The notes beneath the pieces are model-generated. The model was not told where the DNA came from. It worked only from the letters and a program-made list of their open reading frames with translations, and made no database searches. From Diplosphaera chodatii (Eukaryota > Chlorophyta > Trebouxiophyceae > Prasiolales > Stichococcaceae): a stretch of 64,000 bases of DNA. Position 1 is the first letter of the stretch, and each line of letters begins with the position of its first letter. The stretch covers positions 1 through 64,000 of the forward strand of contig JAALGY010000021.1 in assembly GCA_032358165.1 (NCBI GenBank). The letters are read 5' to 3'. A program made the position numbers and the translations under genes. Below are positions 37,827-49,746 of the stretch, in pieces.

Positions 37827-40077
37827 ATGGCGTTCTTGTGCACGGTGGCATGGAGCATACCGGCGGTCATCTTCCTGCCGTATCTGCTGCAGCACGTGCT
37901 ATTAGGCTTCTGTAAGGGTCGAGACCTGAAGAAGCGATACAACGCGGAGTGGGCGCTCGTCACCGGCGCCAGCAGCGGTGCGCCATCAGACACCCAGCAC
38001 GTTTGCTGCAGGACTGAGGCGTGGAATAGCACTGAAGAAGAGATGCGCACCATCAAGAGCCCCATCATATGACACACATGCCGGCGCCTACGCAAAACGA
38101 CCACCCTGACCACCCTGTGCTGGGGGCCCGCAGGCATTGGCAAGTCCATCGCAAAACGGCTGGCGGGGCAGGGCCTCAACATCGTGCTGGTGGCGCTGCA
38201 GGTCAAGCATCGGCCAACCAACCCTGATCTCCGTGATGAGTCCCTCCGAGATGTACAAAACCAAATTTCTCTGAGCTCCGCACCTAACCAGGGTGCGTGT
38301 GGCATTTGCAGGACCCGGTGCTGGATGCAACCGTGCGGGAGCTGAAGAAGGCCTTCCCCAAGGTCCAGCTGCGCAAGGTGCCTGCCCCCCTGCATGATGT
38401 GACGAGGCGCTCACTTCCTTCCCCCTGCATCAAGCGCACGGGGCTGTGTCGGCTGGCAAAGCTGGAGAGTCGTGCTTGCTGCGGAGTCGACAACTACAGT
38501 CATTCAACTCACCGCCGCTCCCGCTCGTCGTGCGCATCAGGTGGGCGTCGACCTGGGCAAGCCGGGGTACCTGGATCAGGTGGCCAGGCAGACGGCGGAC
38601 ATCGACGTGCCCATCGTCTTCTGCAACGCCGGCTACATGCTCACCGGCTTCTTCGACAGCATGTGTGTGATCCTGCCTTTAAAAGCATTGTTGACAGCAA
38701 ACACCACAGACGGTGATGTCACACAACACTCGCAGCAGCTACAGCGCTGCTCCGCGTTAGATGCAACGTGTTCGAGTGTTTGAAGACCGAGCAAGCGCCC
38801 CAGCGGGGCACCGGCGCTGATGCTGTGGCGTCCAATTGCTTGTAGGCCGCTAGAGAGGCAGCTGGCCAACATGGAGTGCAATGCGGGCAGCGCAGTGCAG
38901 ATCACGCATCACTTCCTGACACAGATGGTGAGTGATCCAGGCATCTCTGCAATCGTCTGCCGGAGCAGCTGCACTTGCATACATTTCCTCAGCATCAGTA
39001 CTATATATCTGGGGCGCACCTTAAAGTGATCACGATGCCCAGCACGGCGGGCGTGCATCACAGCCGAAGTTTGCGCATGTGCAGAAAGCCAAGGGGCTGC
39101 GCGGCTGCTTCGTGTACACCTCCTCAGCAGCGGCAGCCATCGTCTCGCCGTTCACGGTGACATCCGTACCACCGCCGGCTGCACCGGCATGAAATCTGCT
39201 CTGCCGGCTGCGAGCCTTCATGCCCACAACCTGTTGGTATACATCTGACAAGGACTCACCGCGAGGACTGTGCTGTGTACCAGGTGCTATATGCGGCCAC
39301 AAAGTCGTTCATCTCGTCCTTTGGCGCCAGCCTGGCCGCGGAGGTGCGGGAGCTGGGCATTGATGTGCTGGTGTTCCACCCCTCCCCAGTCGCCACGCGC
39401 TTCTACGACAAGGTGGGATTGTGCGGTGCCATGCGTCCGCCGTAACAAACTGAGGTAGAGCGCCAGAGAGCCACTCTGGCGGGCGCTGAGCTCAGCCACT
39501 GTGTGCTGTGCCTCATCATGTTCACGTTTTACACTCATTAAATTTTGTCTGCAGGCGCACAAACTGGACATGCTCGAGTTCTTCAGGGTACGAAGAGACG
39601 AGGCTTATCGGATGCTTGCTGCGAATGCCTGAGACATGTGAACGGTCCATCCTATCTGCGCTGCGGCTTATGGTGAGAATGTCCAGTGCAGGGCTTTGCG
39701 GTCAGCCCAGATGACCTGCCAGACATCATTTTTGGCAGCATTGGCCGCACAGTGTGGCGTGACATCGGCGCCACCGCTGTCGGCTTCCGTCTGGTGTGCT
39801 CCTGCTCCATTCCGTGTACACAAGGCCATGCAAGCACGCATCCAGCAGTGCAGACCGCAAGCATGCTCCTATCTGGGATGAAGACTTGCTCACAGACCCA
39901 ACACTGCAGCAGCTCACCCTCTGCCTGACCATGAAAAGGCAGGAGACACGATGCTGGTGAACCTGTTCTGCGCTGCCGCAGATGATGAAGCTGGTGGACT
40001 ACAACTTCCTCAGCACAATTACAGCGGCAACGGCGGCCTACATGCCAGACTTCAAGAAGCAGCGGAAGACCTCTTGA
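37827..40077 (+). CDS. Membrane-anchored short-chain dehydrogenase, 17-beta-HSD12 / ketoacyl-CoA reductase-like
   Basis: Ten exons: 37827-37977, 38134-38201, 38312-38377, 38541-38662, 38846-38927, 39085-39156, 39284-39412, 39555-39587, 39692-39793, 39982-40077 (306 aa). The N-terminus carries a hydrophobic anchor (IPAVIFLPYLLQHVLLGF). It is followed by the NADPH-binding TGASSGIGKS, the CNAG motif, a serine in YTSSAAA and the catalytic YAATK. This layout matches ER-membrane 3-ketoacyl-CoA reductases of very-long-chain fatty-acid elongation and related hydroxysteroid dehydrogenases. The C-terminus is lysine-rich (KKQRKTS) but not a perfect KKxx retrieval signal. Which of the two activities applies cannot be decided here. 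It converges on the coiled-coil gene, with stop codons 168 bases apart. Confidence 0.8.
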
Positions 40078-40184
40078 CACTGCCGTGGGGTCGCAGGCCA
40101 TTGGGGGTGCCCGAGCAACCTAGCAAAAGTTTTGGCAGCACTGTTAGAAAATTTGAGGAATAACAACAACTGATGGCACGCCAT

Positions 40185-40189
40185 TGTAA
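40185..40189 (+). terminator. Candidate TGTAA poly(A) signal of the dehydrogenase gene
   Basis: TGTAA lies 108 bases after the stop codon on the coding strand. This pentamer is the common chlorophyte poly(A) signal. A chance match is possible at this length. Confidence 0.4.
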
Positions 40190-40245
40190 GCCCAAGTCAA
40201 TGTTGCCTGAAGTCAACTGCACTGGAGCTGTGATGCTGGTCACAG

Positions 40246-42957
40246 CTACTCAGCCTCATCCGCAGCGGCTCCCTGCTCGGGTGCCACCCGCTGCTGCATT
40301 GCATCCAGTGAGTCTGCCACCTTGTTGAGCGCCTCCTCGGCATCATCAAAAGTCTGCCTACACATCAGCCGTCATTACACACTGTCGGAGCTCTTGGCCA
40401 AGCATGCACGCCTGGTTGGTGGACATCCCACCGTCTGTGCTGTGGGCTGCAGTGTCGAAGGCTGTAAAGTTTAAGGAAAGTGTCTACTGGCATTGCTTGC
40501 CATGACTGCAGCTGCCATGGCAATATGTCCAGCTGCACACCGTGTCTCAGGCTACACGATGTACCGTATAGTGAGCACCAAGCAGACGATCGCCATCGCA
40601 CCTGCGGTTGGCGATGTTGGCGATGTCCTCCAGCGCGGTCGCATCCACCTCGGCGCCGGGCCGGGCGCGCAGCCCCGCCAGCAGCGCCTCCAGCCGCTCG
40701 TCGTGCTCCAGCCGGTCCGCCAGCCGCATCTCGTGCAGCCGCCTGCAGGGACGGGGCAGGCCACGGATGGTGGCTCGGCAGCCGCTGCATGCGAGCGCTG
40801 GCCTTGCGTACTTGGACCTGGCAGCGGGGTTCAAGGTGCCATGTGGCCTTGGCTCTTCGGCAGCCCGCCAGCCAGCCAGCCAGAGCTTGTTCCTGTGCAG
40901 ACCATCGCCAGAGGAACATGCTTTTGCAGCTGCCAGTATTGGCTGTGATGCGGCGCTGCCCACGTGTACACCTGTCGGTGGCGGTGAGCGCCCTGCGCAA
41001 CAGCGTGGTGTCCGCAACGAAGCCCTCAACATCCAGCGCCCGGCGCGCCTCCAGCTGCTGCCGCCCCGCCAGCGCCTTTGTGAGCCGCCGCCGCACCTCG
41101 GCCAGCTGCTGCTCGCTGCTGTGCAGCGCATCCTCTGTCTGTGCTCGCAGCCGCACGGCCTCCTTGTCCCTGTATGAGGGGAAATTGCTCAGCCAGGTGC
41201 ATTGCTGAGGCACTGACTGCACATGCTGTACTACATGAGTGGCATATCGTCGCTCAGTTGCGGCTGCACAGTTCAGGTGCTGCTGAGGAGCGTTGTTCGA
41301 CCTGGCGGCCAGCTGTCGGGCACACGCCAGCCGACACTTCTTGGCTGCTGTCACTGCCTCGCCCGCTGCAGCACGAGACTGCCGCGCTTCCAGCAGGAGC
41401 TGCCGCCTCTCCTGCACTGGCACATCGCAATGATCTCATTAAGCGAGATGGCCGTCTGCAAGAACACGAACAGCTACATGGCATGTCATCGGGTTGGTCG
41501 GCGGATTGACACATCCAGTCGAACCTGTTTTGCTGCTGCGGCAGCGTCCTGCCGGTCCGCTTCCAGCTGCGCAATGACAACAGCAGCATCCGCTTCTGAT
41601 TGCGCCTGCTGCTGGCGCGCTGCACGCAGGACACTGCACCGAGCTTGCAAAACACTTTGCAACGGTTTGAGACGTTCTTGTCACGTAAACAGTCGCCTCT
41701 GCAAGATGGTGACTTGCTGCCATGTGGCGTGGGCATGGCTCTCGATGACGGCATAGCCCCCAGAGAACACCTGTTATGGCGTCCCTGATGGCCAGCTGCG
41801 TTTCTGCCTGTACAGATGTGAGGCGCTGCTGCGCATCCTGCAACTGTGCATGCAGCGACTGTGCATCTGCCTGGCAGCGGGCCTCGCGCTGCTGGCCCTC
41901 CTGCAGCAGGTCTGCAATGCGCTGCCTGGCTTGCGACGCCTGCGAGAGCAGCGGCACATGATGTGTGATACGTTTAAAGAGGAGTATTGACAGCCAAGTG
42001 ACTGCAGACCACGCTGCCATCTTGCTCGCGCACATCCGTCTGTACAGCGTGATTGTGAGCAGACGTCAGGACTGGGCCATCGCGGTAGGGAATGGTCTGT
42101 CAGGCCATGCAACTTGTAAGCTGCAGCCGACTGCGGTACATGTTAGGCCCGTAAGCAGGGGCTTGCCTGTTCCTCATGCTGCATGCGCAGGGCCAGCGCC
42201 GCCTGTGCATCGTGCGAACCCTGCGGCCCGGCGTCATGGTCATCATATCTGGTGTGTTCCCGCAGGACCTGCTGCCAAGGTCGGGCAGTGGGACCTGCTG
42301 CTGTCGTGTGCGCGCTGCAGCCATGACGCTGGTGCAGCGGCACATGCGGCTGCGGGACGTGCTGCAACCGCAGCTTGCGCTCCTGTATGACCTGCGTGTG
42401 TGCCTCGCCGAGCGCCTGCACACCAAGTCATCTTCGTGTCGAGGAACTGGTCTGCATGCACACTCACGACACATCGTGATCGCAGCAGGTCCACGTGTAA
42501 TCACCGCCTGCATGTGTGATGAGCCCTATGTATGCTTAATCAGGCAAGGTTCAAACACCTGTGTTTACTCATGCGATGTGAAGCTCTGCATGTTGCCTGA
42601 CGGCGCACCTGCTGCACATCTCGGAGCTCGCCGGCCTGTGCGGCGACGGAGCGCTCGAGCGCCAGGACCGCCGCTGCGCCACGCCAGATGCTGTCAAGCC
42701 GCTCCAACGTCTTCGACTGCTGATCTTTAGCCTCCTCTACAGATCATCCCATCATCTGAAGCGGTCCAGCAGGATGAGCAAGGCCGGATCCAATCCCGTT
42801 GTCTTGTTGAGTCAGCCAGTAGCACGGGCGAATCCGCTGTATTGAAGTGTAAGGGACACACGACAGGCGCACCTGCACGCCCACGGAGCTCCTGCAGCAC
42901 TGCATTGATATCTAGGCGTGCATGGGTAGTACGGTCTATCCGAGGGATGCCGGGCAT
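40246..42957 (-). CDS. Coiled-coil protein of unknown function
   Basis: Nine exons: 42957-42873, 42736-42609, 42415-42167, 41939-41771, 41619-41525, 41411-41302, 41169-40972, 40742-40602, 40357-40246 (428 aa). All joins keep frame. Apart from the ends the protein is almost entirely charged heptad-like helix rich in Gln, Glu, Arg, Ala and Leu (e.g. EEAKDQQSKTLERLDSIW, RLTSVQAETQLAIRD, RRLHEMRLADRLEHDERL), and it closes with an acidic tail (EQGAAADEAE). I do not recognise the family; structural, cytoskeletal or ciliary coiled-coil proteins all look like this. Exon 3 contains a less helical stretch that may be an unrecognised intron. The intron between exons 3 and 4 opens with GC. Confidence 0.65.
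41940..42166 (-). other. GC-AG intron in the coiled-coil gene
   Basis: The donor reads GAACAG|gcaagc and the acceptor ctcgcag|GCG. It is phase 0, and both sides continue the coiled coil (LRMQHEEQ to ASQARQRIADLL). Confidence 0.6.
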
Positions 42958-43305
42958 GATCGCTCGCTTGTCGCTGAAACTGTGCCGCGCCACAGGCACG
43001 AGTTGAGCGTCAACTGTGAAGAAGCGCGTGGTCAACAACCTGACAAGTGTCAATGGTGTGTGCTGGCAAACTGTCGGTACCTTGGGGCGCGCGAGCCATC
43101 AGGTGGGAATCGCACCTCTTACCACTGCAACAGTAGTCCTGCACGCCCGATATATCCGGTCAACTTGCATGCAAGTTCAAGTGTATCAACTATGAGGAGA
43201 ACGCAGCATAGATTCCGCTGCAGGCCGTGACCGACTGTCTGACAACACCGACTTCGCTGTGACGCTCAGCTTCACATCCGACAACTCCTCGCAGCTCTCT
43301 TACCG
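42958..43305. other. Intergenic region between eIF2D stop and coiled-coil start
   Basis: It holds the eIF2D 3' end and the coiled-coil gene promoter (both minus strand). No motif was recognised. Confidence 0.45.
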
Positions 43306-46300
43306 TCAGCTCTTGCTGCGGTTCTTGCTGGTCACAAAAGTTGGCGGCAGGCCGTACGCTTCTGTCAGGTACTGCGCCGCGTTGTGCAGCTGGTCGCCCT
43401 GCAGTGCGATCTCCTTGCCTGCGCCACTCAAGCGAGATTTCCATGATCAGGCATGGCGTCACGACGTGAACGGACACGATGCTGCAAGCGGCATTGTAGT
43501 GATGGACACGGTGCCTTTCTGAAAGAATGTCGCATCCAGGCGAAGCATACTGGGTGAGCAACGAGGGGGAGACTGAGCTTTGACCTGTCTCCGTCTTTCC
43601 GGGCAGCTTGGTGACTGAGGCGGAGGACTGGAAGCGCCGCTGCAGCGCGCCCGCCAGCTCCTCGGGCTCAATGCCAAAGGCCTCCATGCCTGTTCCAATG
43701 TGACCCCATACAGATCAGTCAGGAGCTTCCTGCGGCGAGTCTCAGCTATTGCGCTACAGCCAGCACAAGTGTTAAAGGTTGCACATGTTGCAGCACGGCA
43801 AGATGACCTGGTGCGAATGACGTGGCACTGCATGCACACGTGGTGAGCACTTGACAGCGTGTTGCTGTGCACCTGAGAGGCGGGTGATGTGCTTCCTGCC
43901 ACCGGCACGGTCCTCCAGCTGCACCAACACCCGGTGCTTGTCGGGGCCCCCCTTCTGCAGCGTCTCCTTCTCTTCCTGTGATGCCAAGAAATCAGTTCTA
44001 AGCCGCCAGCTATGCATTGACACCAAAGCGCTGGAGGCTTGTTGTGAGCATAGACTGTCTCCCACTGCGTCAGCTATTCGAGGCGCATTGCACACAATAA
44101 CCCCTGAACAACCACCGCATCATGCCTCACGTGCTCTGTCTTTCGTGTGACCCGGCTCCAGATCTGCAGCTTGCCCAGCAGCCGCCGCAGCACCTCTGCC
44201 ATCTGCTCTGTGCTGCCCTCCGCTGCACACCAGGCACAACGTGCTGATGCAGATCATCCACCGCTTTACGGGGCATCATACGACCAGCCACTTCAGTGTA
44301 CCAGGTTGGTTCCTGGGTGTCAGGAGCCAAATGTACGTTGTACCTGGCTGCTCGGACTTGTTGTACAGGGCGCTGATCAGCAGCCTGTCGAGCGCTATGT
44401 CATCAGCATCTGCTGACGCTGCCAGGCTGCTGGAAGCAGCGTACTGCCGCATTGCTGCATCCACCTCTGCCTCGCTGTACAGCTTGTCCCGGTTGGCTGC
44501 GCCGAGCACTGGTTGCAGTGAGCTGGAGCCCCTGTAGAGCCGCAGGGCGGATGCTGAGGCATGGCAAATGACACCTGACTGTGCCAGCAAACATGCTTGG
44601 TGCACTGCACACGTGGGCACTGCCCAGATACTGTGTGTACAGGCTGTGCTCACTTGTAGGCTGCTGTAACGGTGATGCTGGCCAGGCGCTCCTTTGCTGC
44701 CGCGTCGCTCTTGCTGGTCGCAGCTGTGGCCTGCATGCGCATGAAGCTCTGAGTATGGCACCGTCCAATTGGACATTGCCCAACAGCAGGAGTGCACTCA
44801 CTTCTTGGTCGGCAGCTTCCAGAAAATGCATCTGTGCAACTCACTGCTGTGGCAGCAGCCGGCTCTGCCGGAGCAAATGCTGTGTACATGGCGTGCGTGC
44901 GGTTGACCCCAGCTATGTGGTCCTGCTTGTGCACCAGCTTCTGCATCGACCAACATCAGCTAGCGTCAGGCACGACCCAGCAAGCCCCCGTGCAGGCTCA
45001 GGGTCAGGGGGACGCTCAGGTTTCGCTGTTGCCCGCCCCGCAATTGATAGCCCCACGACGGCATCCGACCTGACTAAGCAGGCCCTTCTTCTCGTGCACG
45101 CTGAGCAGCTTCGCAAGCTTCTTGAAGCTGGTCTTCTTGAGATCGAGCGTTGCACCTGCAGCACATCAGTAGGGGAACCTGCTGCCATCTGCGAGGCGCA
45201 AACTGCATGTTTGGGGAAGTGGACAACTGTACGCTCACATCAATATGACACCTGGCAAGGCCAGTAATGTCAAGCTCGGGATCACGGTGAAGAAGCAGAA
45301 CTGTCACCCTCTGGCAACTTTGGCAGCATGTGCTTGCTCTGGAAGTCGCTGGTCATGATGGGCAGCTCGCTGTCGTCCACGCTGTGGCAGCCGGCCAGGA
45401 GGCAGTGCACAGCTACCGCATCTGGATTGCTGATGTCTACCGCCGGCGCCGGCGCTGCCGCTGCTGGAGCTGGCTCTGTTGACGCTGCTGTACCAGAGGC
45501 ATCCTGCCCTACCCCAGCGGATGGCTCTGCTGCTGAAGGTGCTGCAGGCTGCGCAGTGTCGGCATCAGCACCGCTCGCAGCACTGGCGGGGGCCTCCGCC
45601 TCTGTGACGCTGAGCTGCTGCACGCCATTCGCGGCAGCATCTGCCCCAGAGCTGCTGACCGCCGCGTGCTCTGGCGAGTCCTGTGGCGCAGCGACAGCCA
45701 CTGGATGTGGATCATGCACGGCGAAGGCAGTATATGTTTTCATGCTGACTGTCCATAGGTGTGACCTCATCACGGCGAGACCCACATGTGGGAAGATGCG
45801 CTCGGGTGTGAAGCTGGGGTGCGGCACAGCGCCCGTGCCCATGCCCCACAGCTGGTCTGTGTACGTGTGCAGCAGCTTCAGGCCTGCACGGGGAGAGCAA
45901 GACATGTTGCGCTCATTAGCGAACAGCATGATACATACGTCCCTCTGCAGTGATCTGGCAAGTGATGCATGTGGCATCGCAGAAGCAAACAGCACGGCCA
46001 GTGCGATATTTAGAAGCCCACCTCGCCCCTTCATGCCACCCTTTGCCGCATCCGCTGACGAGCACTCCATAACGCCCACTGCAAAGGGGAACGGGTGCCC
46101 CGGCACCCGCACTGCCATCGGCTGCCCCGCAGTGAAACTCGGCAGCCCCTCAGGCGGCACTATGAACCCCGCCAGAAACAGGTCCGCACCCCCAAGCACC
46201 TGGTGTCAAAAGTCCCAAAACCTGACTCCTGGGTCACTTCTGGGTCAGCACACGCGCAGCCCTGACTCGCTAAATGAAGACTTGCATTCCGTTTGGCAGG

Positions 46301-46957
46301 TTTGACACACTGCACCAGTATGCAAGGAGGAGTGTTGCTCACGCACCTTGGGGCTGACCTCCGAGTATGTGATGATGGAAGGCATTGCGGCTGGGTAGCG
46401 CCAGAGTGTGTACACTGTCGGCAGCACCTGGTCGTGCAGCTGCATTTGCACACCTTCGTATGGCTTGCGGCATTCAGAAGGTGCACGCTCTCACATGGCC
46501 ACAGGTCGAGACGATGTCTGCAGGGATGTGGTGTCCAAGCGCACACGCCGTGCTTCAAACGGGGCAACATCAACACTGAAGGCCCAACACTCCACCTCAA
46601 AGAAAAGGGGCTCGCCATCGGCTATTGAGTACACTACCGCCCGGTTTGCCAGCTTCTGCATTTGCACGCTGGCCTTCAATGGCACCAACTCGTCTAGCGC
46701 CGCCTCGCTCAAGCCAGGGCAAGCTGATGCGGCATCCGCTCGCAGCCTCTTCACGTCCTTCCCTGAAGTCAGAGAGCATGGTGCGTGGCAGGTGCTGCAC
46801 TGCCATGTTGTACCGCAGAGTGTGATGATGCGGAGCCACGTAGGAAGCTGACGTGCAACATAGCCTGAGCCGTGGTACTTCTGATGGTGCGATCAGGCAC
46901 GTGCTGCTCACCTGACAGAACGCGAGACGTGAGCACGCTGGCCCCCTTCTTAAACAT
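43306..46957 (-). CDS. EIF2D: Translation initiation factor eIF2D (ligatin)
   Basis: Thirteen exons: 46957-46912, 46762-46596, 46427-46347, 46199-46022, 45883-45308, 45155-45070, 44940-44845, 44730-44654, 44531-44344, 44222-44131, 43975-43873, 43689-43585, 43418-43306 (635 aa; human 584). The N-terminal module opens MFKKG and includes FFEVLPTVYTLWRYP. The PUA domain contains LGGADLFLAGFIVPPEGLP and AVRVPGHPFP. Then come a low-complexity Ala/Pro/Ser insert, LDLKKTSFKKLAKLL of the winged-helix region, a SWIB-like segment and a C-terminal SUI1/eIF1 domain (GMEAFGIEPEELAGALQ, VTKLPGKTETGKEIALQG). eIF2D delivers or ejects tRNA at the 40S P site without eIF2 and recycles post-termination complexes. 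The insert in exon 5 explains the extra length. It is head-to-head with Lin0512 gene 1. Confidence 0.93.
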
Positions 46958-47298
46958 GATCAATGCAAGGTGGAGATCAGTTTCGACTGACACAATCAGG
47001 CGCGTCACTATCTAGACACCTTCAAGGGATGCTGTTGCGCTGCGAGTGGCGGACCAAGGACAGCCGCAGCCAGGGTGCTGCACACTCCTGTCGAGAAGGG
47101 GGCGAAGGTCGCACCCCGCACAGCGGTTACATAAGCAGCTTCCCCGCAGCACAGCATGCTCGGGTTTGCCCGATACTGAGCTGGCCACGATTGTCAAATA
47201 GATCAGCATTACATTGCAATCAGCAGTCGTTGTTATCAGGTCAATTTTGCGGGGGAGCGTAAGACACTGAAACGCGTGACGTTCTGACACCAGTCGAC
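46958..47298. promoter_or_regulatory. Short divergent promoter region, eIF2D / Lin0512 gene 1
   Basis: Only 341 bases separate the two start codons on opposite strands, so the promoters must overlap or be shared. No TATA box or other named element was seen. Confidence 0.45.
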
Positions 47299-48508
47299 AT
47301 GGCCACTCAGGTGAGCAGAGGAGGTGCAACATAGTCTGCAACTTCGCTCCAAGCTTGCAGCCAGCTGAATTCTGATTGCTTACTAGTGCGCAGACTGGGC
47401 TGCTTCTGGTGTGCCATCCCATATTGAGCAGGTTGATCAGAGCACGCTCGGCACGCAGATGCATGCAGATGCACCTGACTATGTAGCCTGCCCACTCATG
47501 ATGAAAGTATGGCATGTTTTCAGGATACGAGCGTCTTTAAGGGCGCAGCAGCCAGGACGCCGAAGGGCTACCAGAAGATCATTGCCGTCACAACTGCCAT
47601 CGGCATCGACCAACACGGCCAAGATCCCACGGTGCGTGCAGCTCATGCTGCAGCTGACTGCGCAGCTGGCTTTGCTGGAAATGTGCAGCAAGCTCGTGGA
47701 TATGAGATCATAAGTCAAAGTCAATCAGATGGCATGTGTGAGTGCAGGCGGCTGCAGTGAAGGCGACGCGAGCCGCCATGGAGCAGGTGTCGTTGCCGGC
47801 TGCGCTGGACATGGCGCCCGGCGGCGCCGAGGGAGTGAAGGCGAAGATCAAGATCGCCACGCCCAACCCGGTGAGCCCTCACATGCAGTCGAACATGTGT
47901 TTCTGAGCATGGTCGCCTTGCGTGTGGGGAAGTCCATGCTGAACGATCTGCTCATTCCTGCTGCAGAAAGGGGTGGATGTGGAGGCCGTGAAGAAGATTG
48001 TGCCGTACAACAGCGTTGAGGTCAAGGTAGGCACTACAGGCAGCTGCATCTGGTGCACATCGATGAGCAGATTATTCTGCATGTGGCGTGTGCCTTCTGA
48101 GCAGCACCCAGATGTGCAAAGCTGCCTGCTGCAGGTTGTAGGCGGCGGCCTGCGCTGGCACTCGGGCATTGTTGTCCCTAAGCTGGGTGAGGCACTGTGT
48201 GTACACTGAGTGACCTGACGGTTGACATGTACTTGCGTCGGGCGTGACACTGATTGCATGCACATTATGCTGCTGCAGGTGACCCAGCAGCAGACGCCCA
48301 GATCGATGCAGAAACGTCAGACGATGAGGATGCTACCATCACAAGCCCTGACGAGTTCCAGGTGACGCTGTGGCATATCCGCCTGTGACGACGCCCTGAT
48401 GCCGGTACTGCATGTCCCTGCCTCGCTGCTGCGACACTACTGTAGTGCGGATGGCATCCGTGCATTGCATCGCAGGTGGCAGTTGCATCTGTTCGTGTGG
48501 GCTTCTGA
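47299..48508 (+). CDS. Lin0512-family protein, copy 1 (no targeting extension)
   Basis: Seven exons: 47299-47310, 47524-47631, 47748-47870, 47967-48026, 48135-48186, 48279-48361, 48476-48508 (156 aa). The first exon codes only MATQ. The body carries the family features GIDQHGQDPT, an AAAVKATRAAMEQ helix, LDMAPGGAEGVKAKIKIATP, VEAVKKIVPYNSVEVK, SGIVVPKLGD and the ending VAVASVRVGF. These resemble bacterial Lin0512 proteins (Pfam PF09585, function unknown), remembered and not searched. The absence of any N-terminal extension suggests a cytosolic protein. An acidic loop (DAETSDDEDAT) interrupts the C-terminal part. It is a tandem paralogue of the gene starting at 49747, but lacks two introns that copy has. 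Confidence 0.7.
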
Positions 48509-49746
48509 TGGCGGCGCAGGAAGTAGACAGGCTGAGCTGTTGAAGACTTGAAGTAGCATTCTGGTTTTGTCTCGTGCCTCCTGTAATGGCGATGTCACAG
48601 CACCGCATCCTCCCTCCAGACTCCTTGCCCTTCCACAGAGCCTCCGCATCAGCAAATGGACGTGGGATGGCAGATGCAGCAAGCACGGTGCAGACATATG
48701 CATCCAACCGGACTGTTCGCTGCAGCATCGTCGTGGCCCATTGAAGCGATTGCCTGCATTCAGCGAAAGGACGTTGCTCGTGGCAATATAAATCTGATGT
48801 ACCAACAAGCGGCGTTCGCATGGCGATACGCGAGTTTGGCCCCGAACGACAGGCAGGCATTGAAAAGGCAATCGTTGATCAAGGCAGATCGTGCAAAAGC
48901 TTATTGATACTTGATCGCGCCGTAGTGTTCGTGCGCCCGTACGTAAGCCTACCAGCTTGCTGTACTTAGTGCGACTTTGCCACTTCGCGTAGACATGCCA
49001 TCAAACCTATGTCAGAGGCTTAGCGCATGTCATCAAGCATCTGTGTCAGAGTTGAGCTGGATCGGAGCTGGATCTACCGTGGCAAAGCCCGCGCCCGACC
49101 AGCAAGAGTGCTAGTGTCAGAAGATCTTTGCCACGGGCTGGAGGTAAATCTACCATTCACCACCGTAGTTAATGCAACTTTGTCGATTTGCATCCACACT
49201 TCGCCAAAGTCACAGTAGGTGCACTGCGGCTCTGTGCAAGCACCTTCGCGAAGTCCCAGCCGCAGCGGCCGGCCTTCGGCCTTTGAGTCATGACCCCGTC
49301 GTTGAAATGCCCAATAACTTCGGCCCCTTACCCAAATCGCGATTACGACTTCCTAACCTACAACGCCGCCTGGCGCCGCGCGCAAAGAACATCGCCGCGC
49401 ACGGCCGCAATGTTCAGTTCCGTACCATGGGCTGTGAAGCTCTGAGCCGCAAGCCGGTGAGCCGCACGGCCGTGCAGAGCCGTGAGCCGTTCCGGAAGTT
49501 TGCGCTGTAGGGTTTACTCTACCCCATACCAATGAGTTTGGCTAACTACGTTAGGCCAAACTAAAACGTGTTGTCCTTTGCACTTGAAAGGACTTGCCGG
49601 TCGTCATTGGAACTTCGGTGCAGCATCCAAGACTTTTCGGGCAACACTGTCGGAAGGTAGCACATACGCCATTGCCACATGATCACAGTTGCTTGCCACA
49701 ATCTATCGCTGATATAGTTGCACCTTGAACACACTCGACACCAATC
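48509..49746. other. Intergenic region between Lin0512 genes
   Basis: 1.2 kb with a 112-residue open frame at 49172-49510, rich in basic residues and not recognised, and an imperfect palindrome near 49536-49561. The region is probably the promoter and 5' region of copy 2. I do not call the open frame a gene. Confidence 0.4.
49536..49561. repeat. Imperfect palindrome
   Basis: GTTTGGCTAA is mirrored by TTAGGCCAAAC after a 5-base spacer, with one extra G. It could form a small stem or be a dimeric protein site about 185 bases upstream of Lin0512 copy 2. It may be chance. Confidence 0.4.

Noticed and set aside
40365..41423. 352-residue open frame on the minus strand
   Set aside because: It merges parts of coiled-coil exons with introns. 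Only pieces of it are in the accepted model.
45884..46021. Open reading through the intron between eIF2D exons 4 and 5
   Set aside because: The 138-base stretch has no stop and a length divisible by three, but it has good splice sites, and splicing restores the family sequence GRG-LKLLHTYTDQLWG. Retention cannot be fully excluded.
49172..49510. 112-residue basic open frame between the Lin0512 genes
   Set aside because: No similarity I can recall, no splice partners, and it lies in the promoter region of copy 2.
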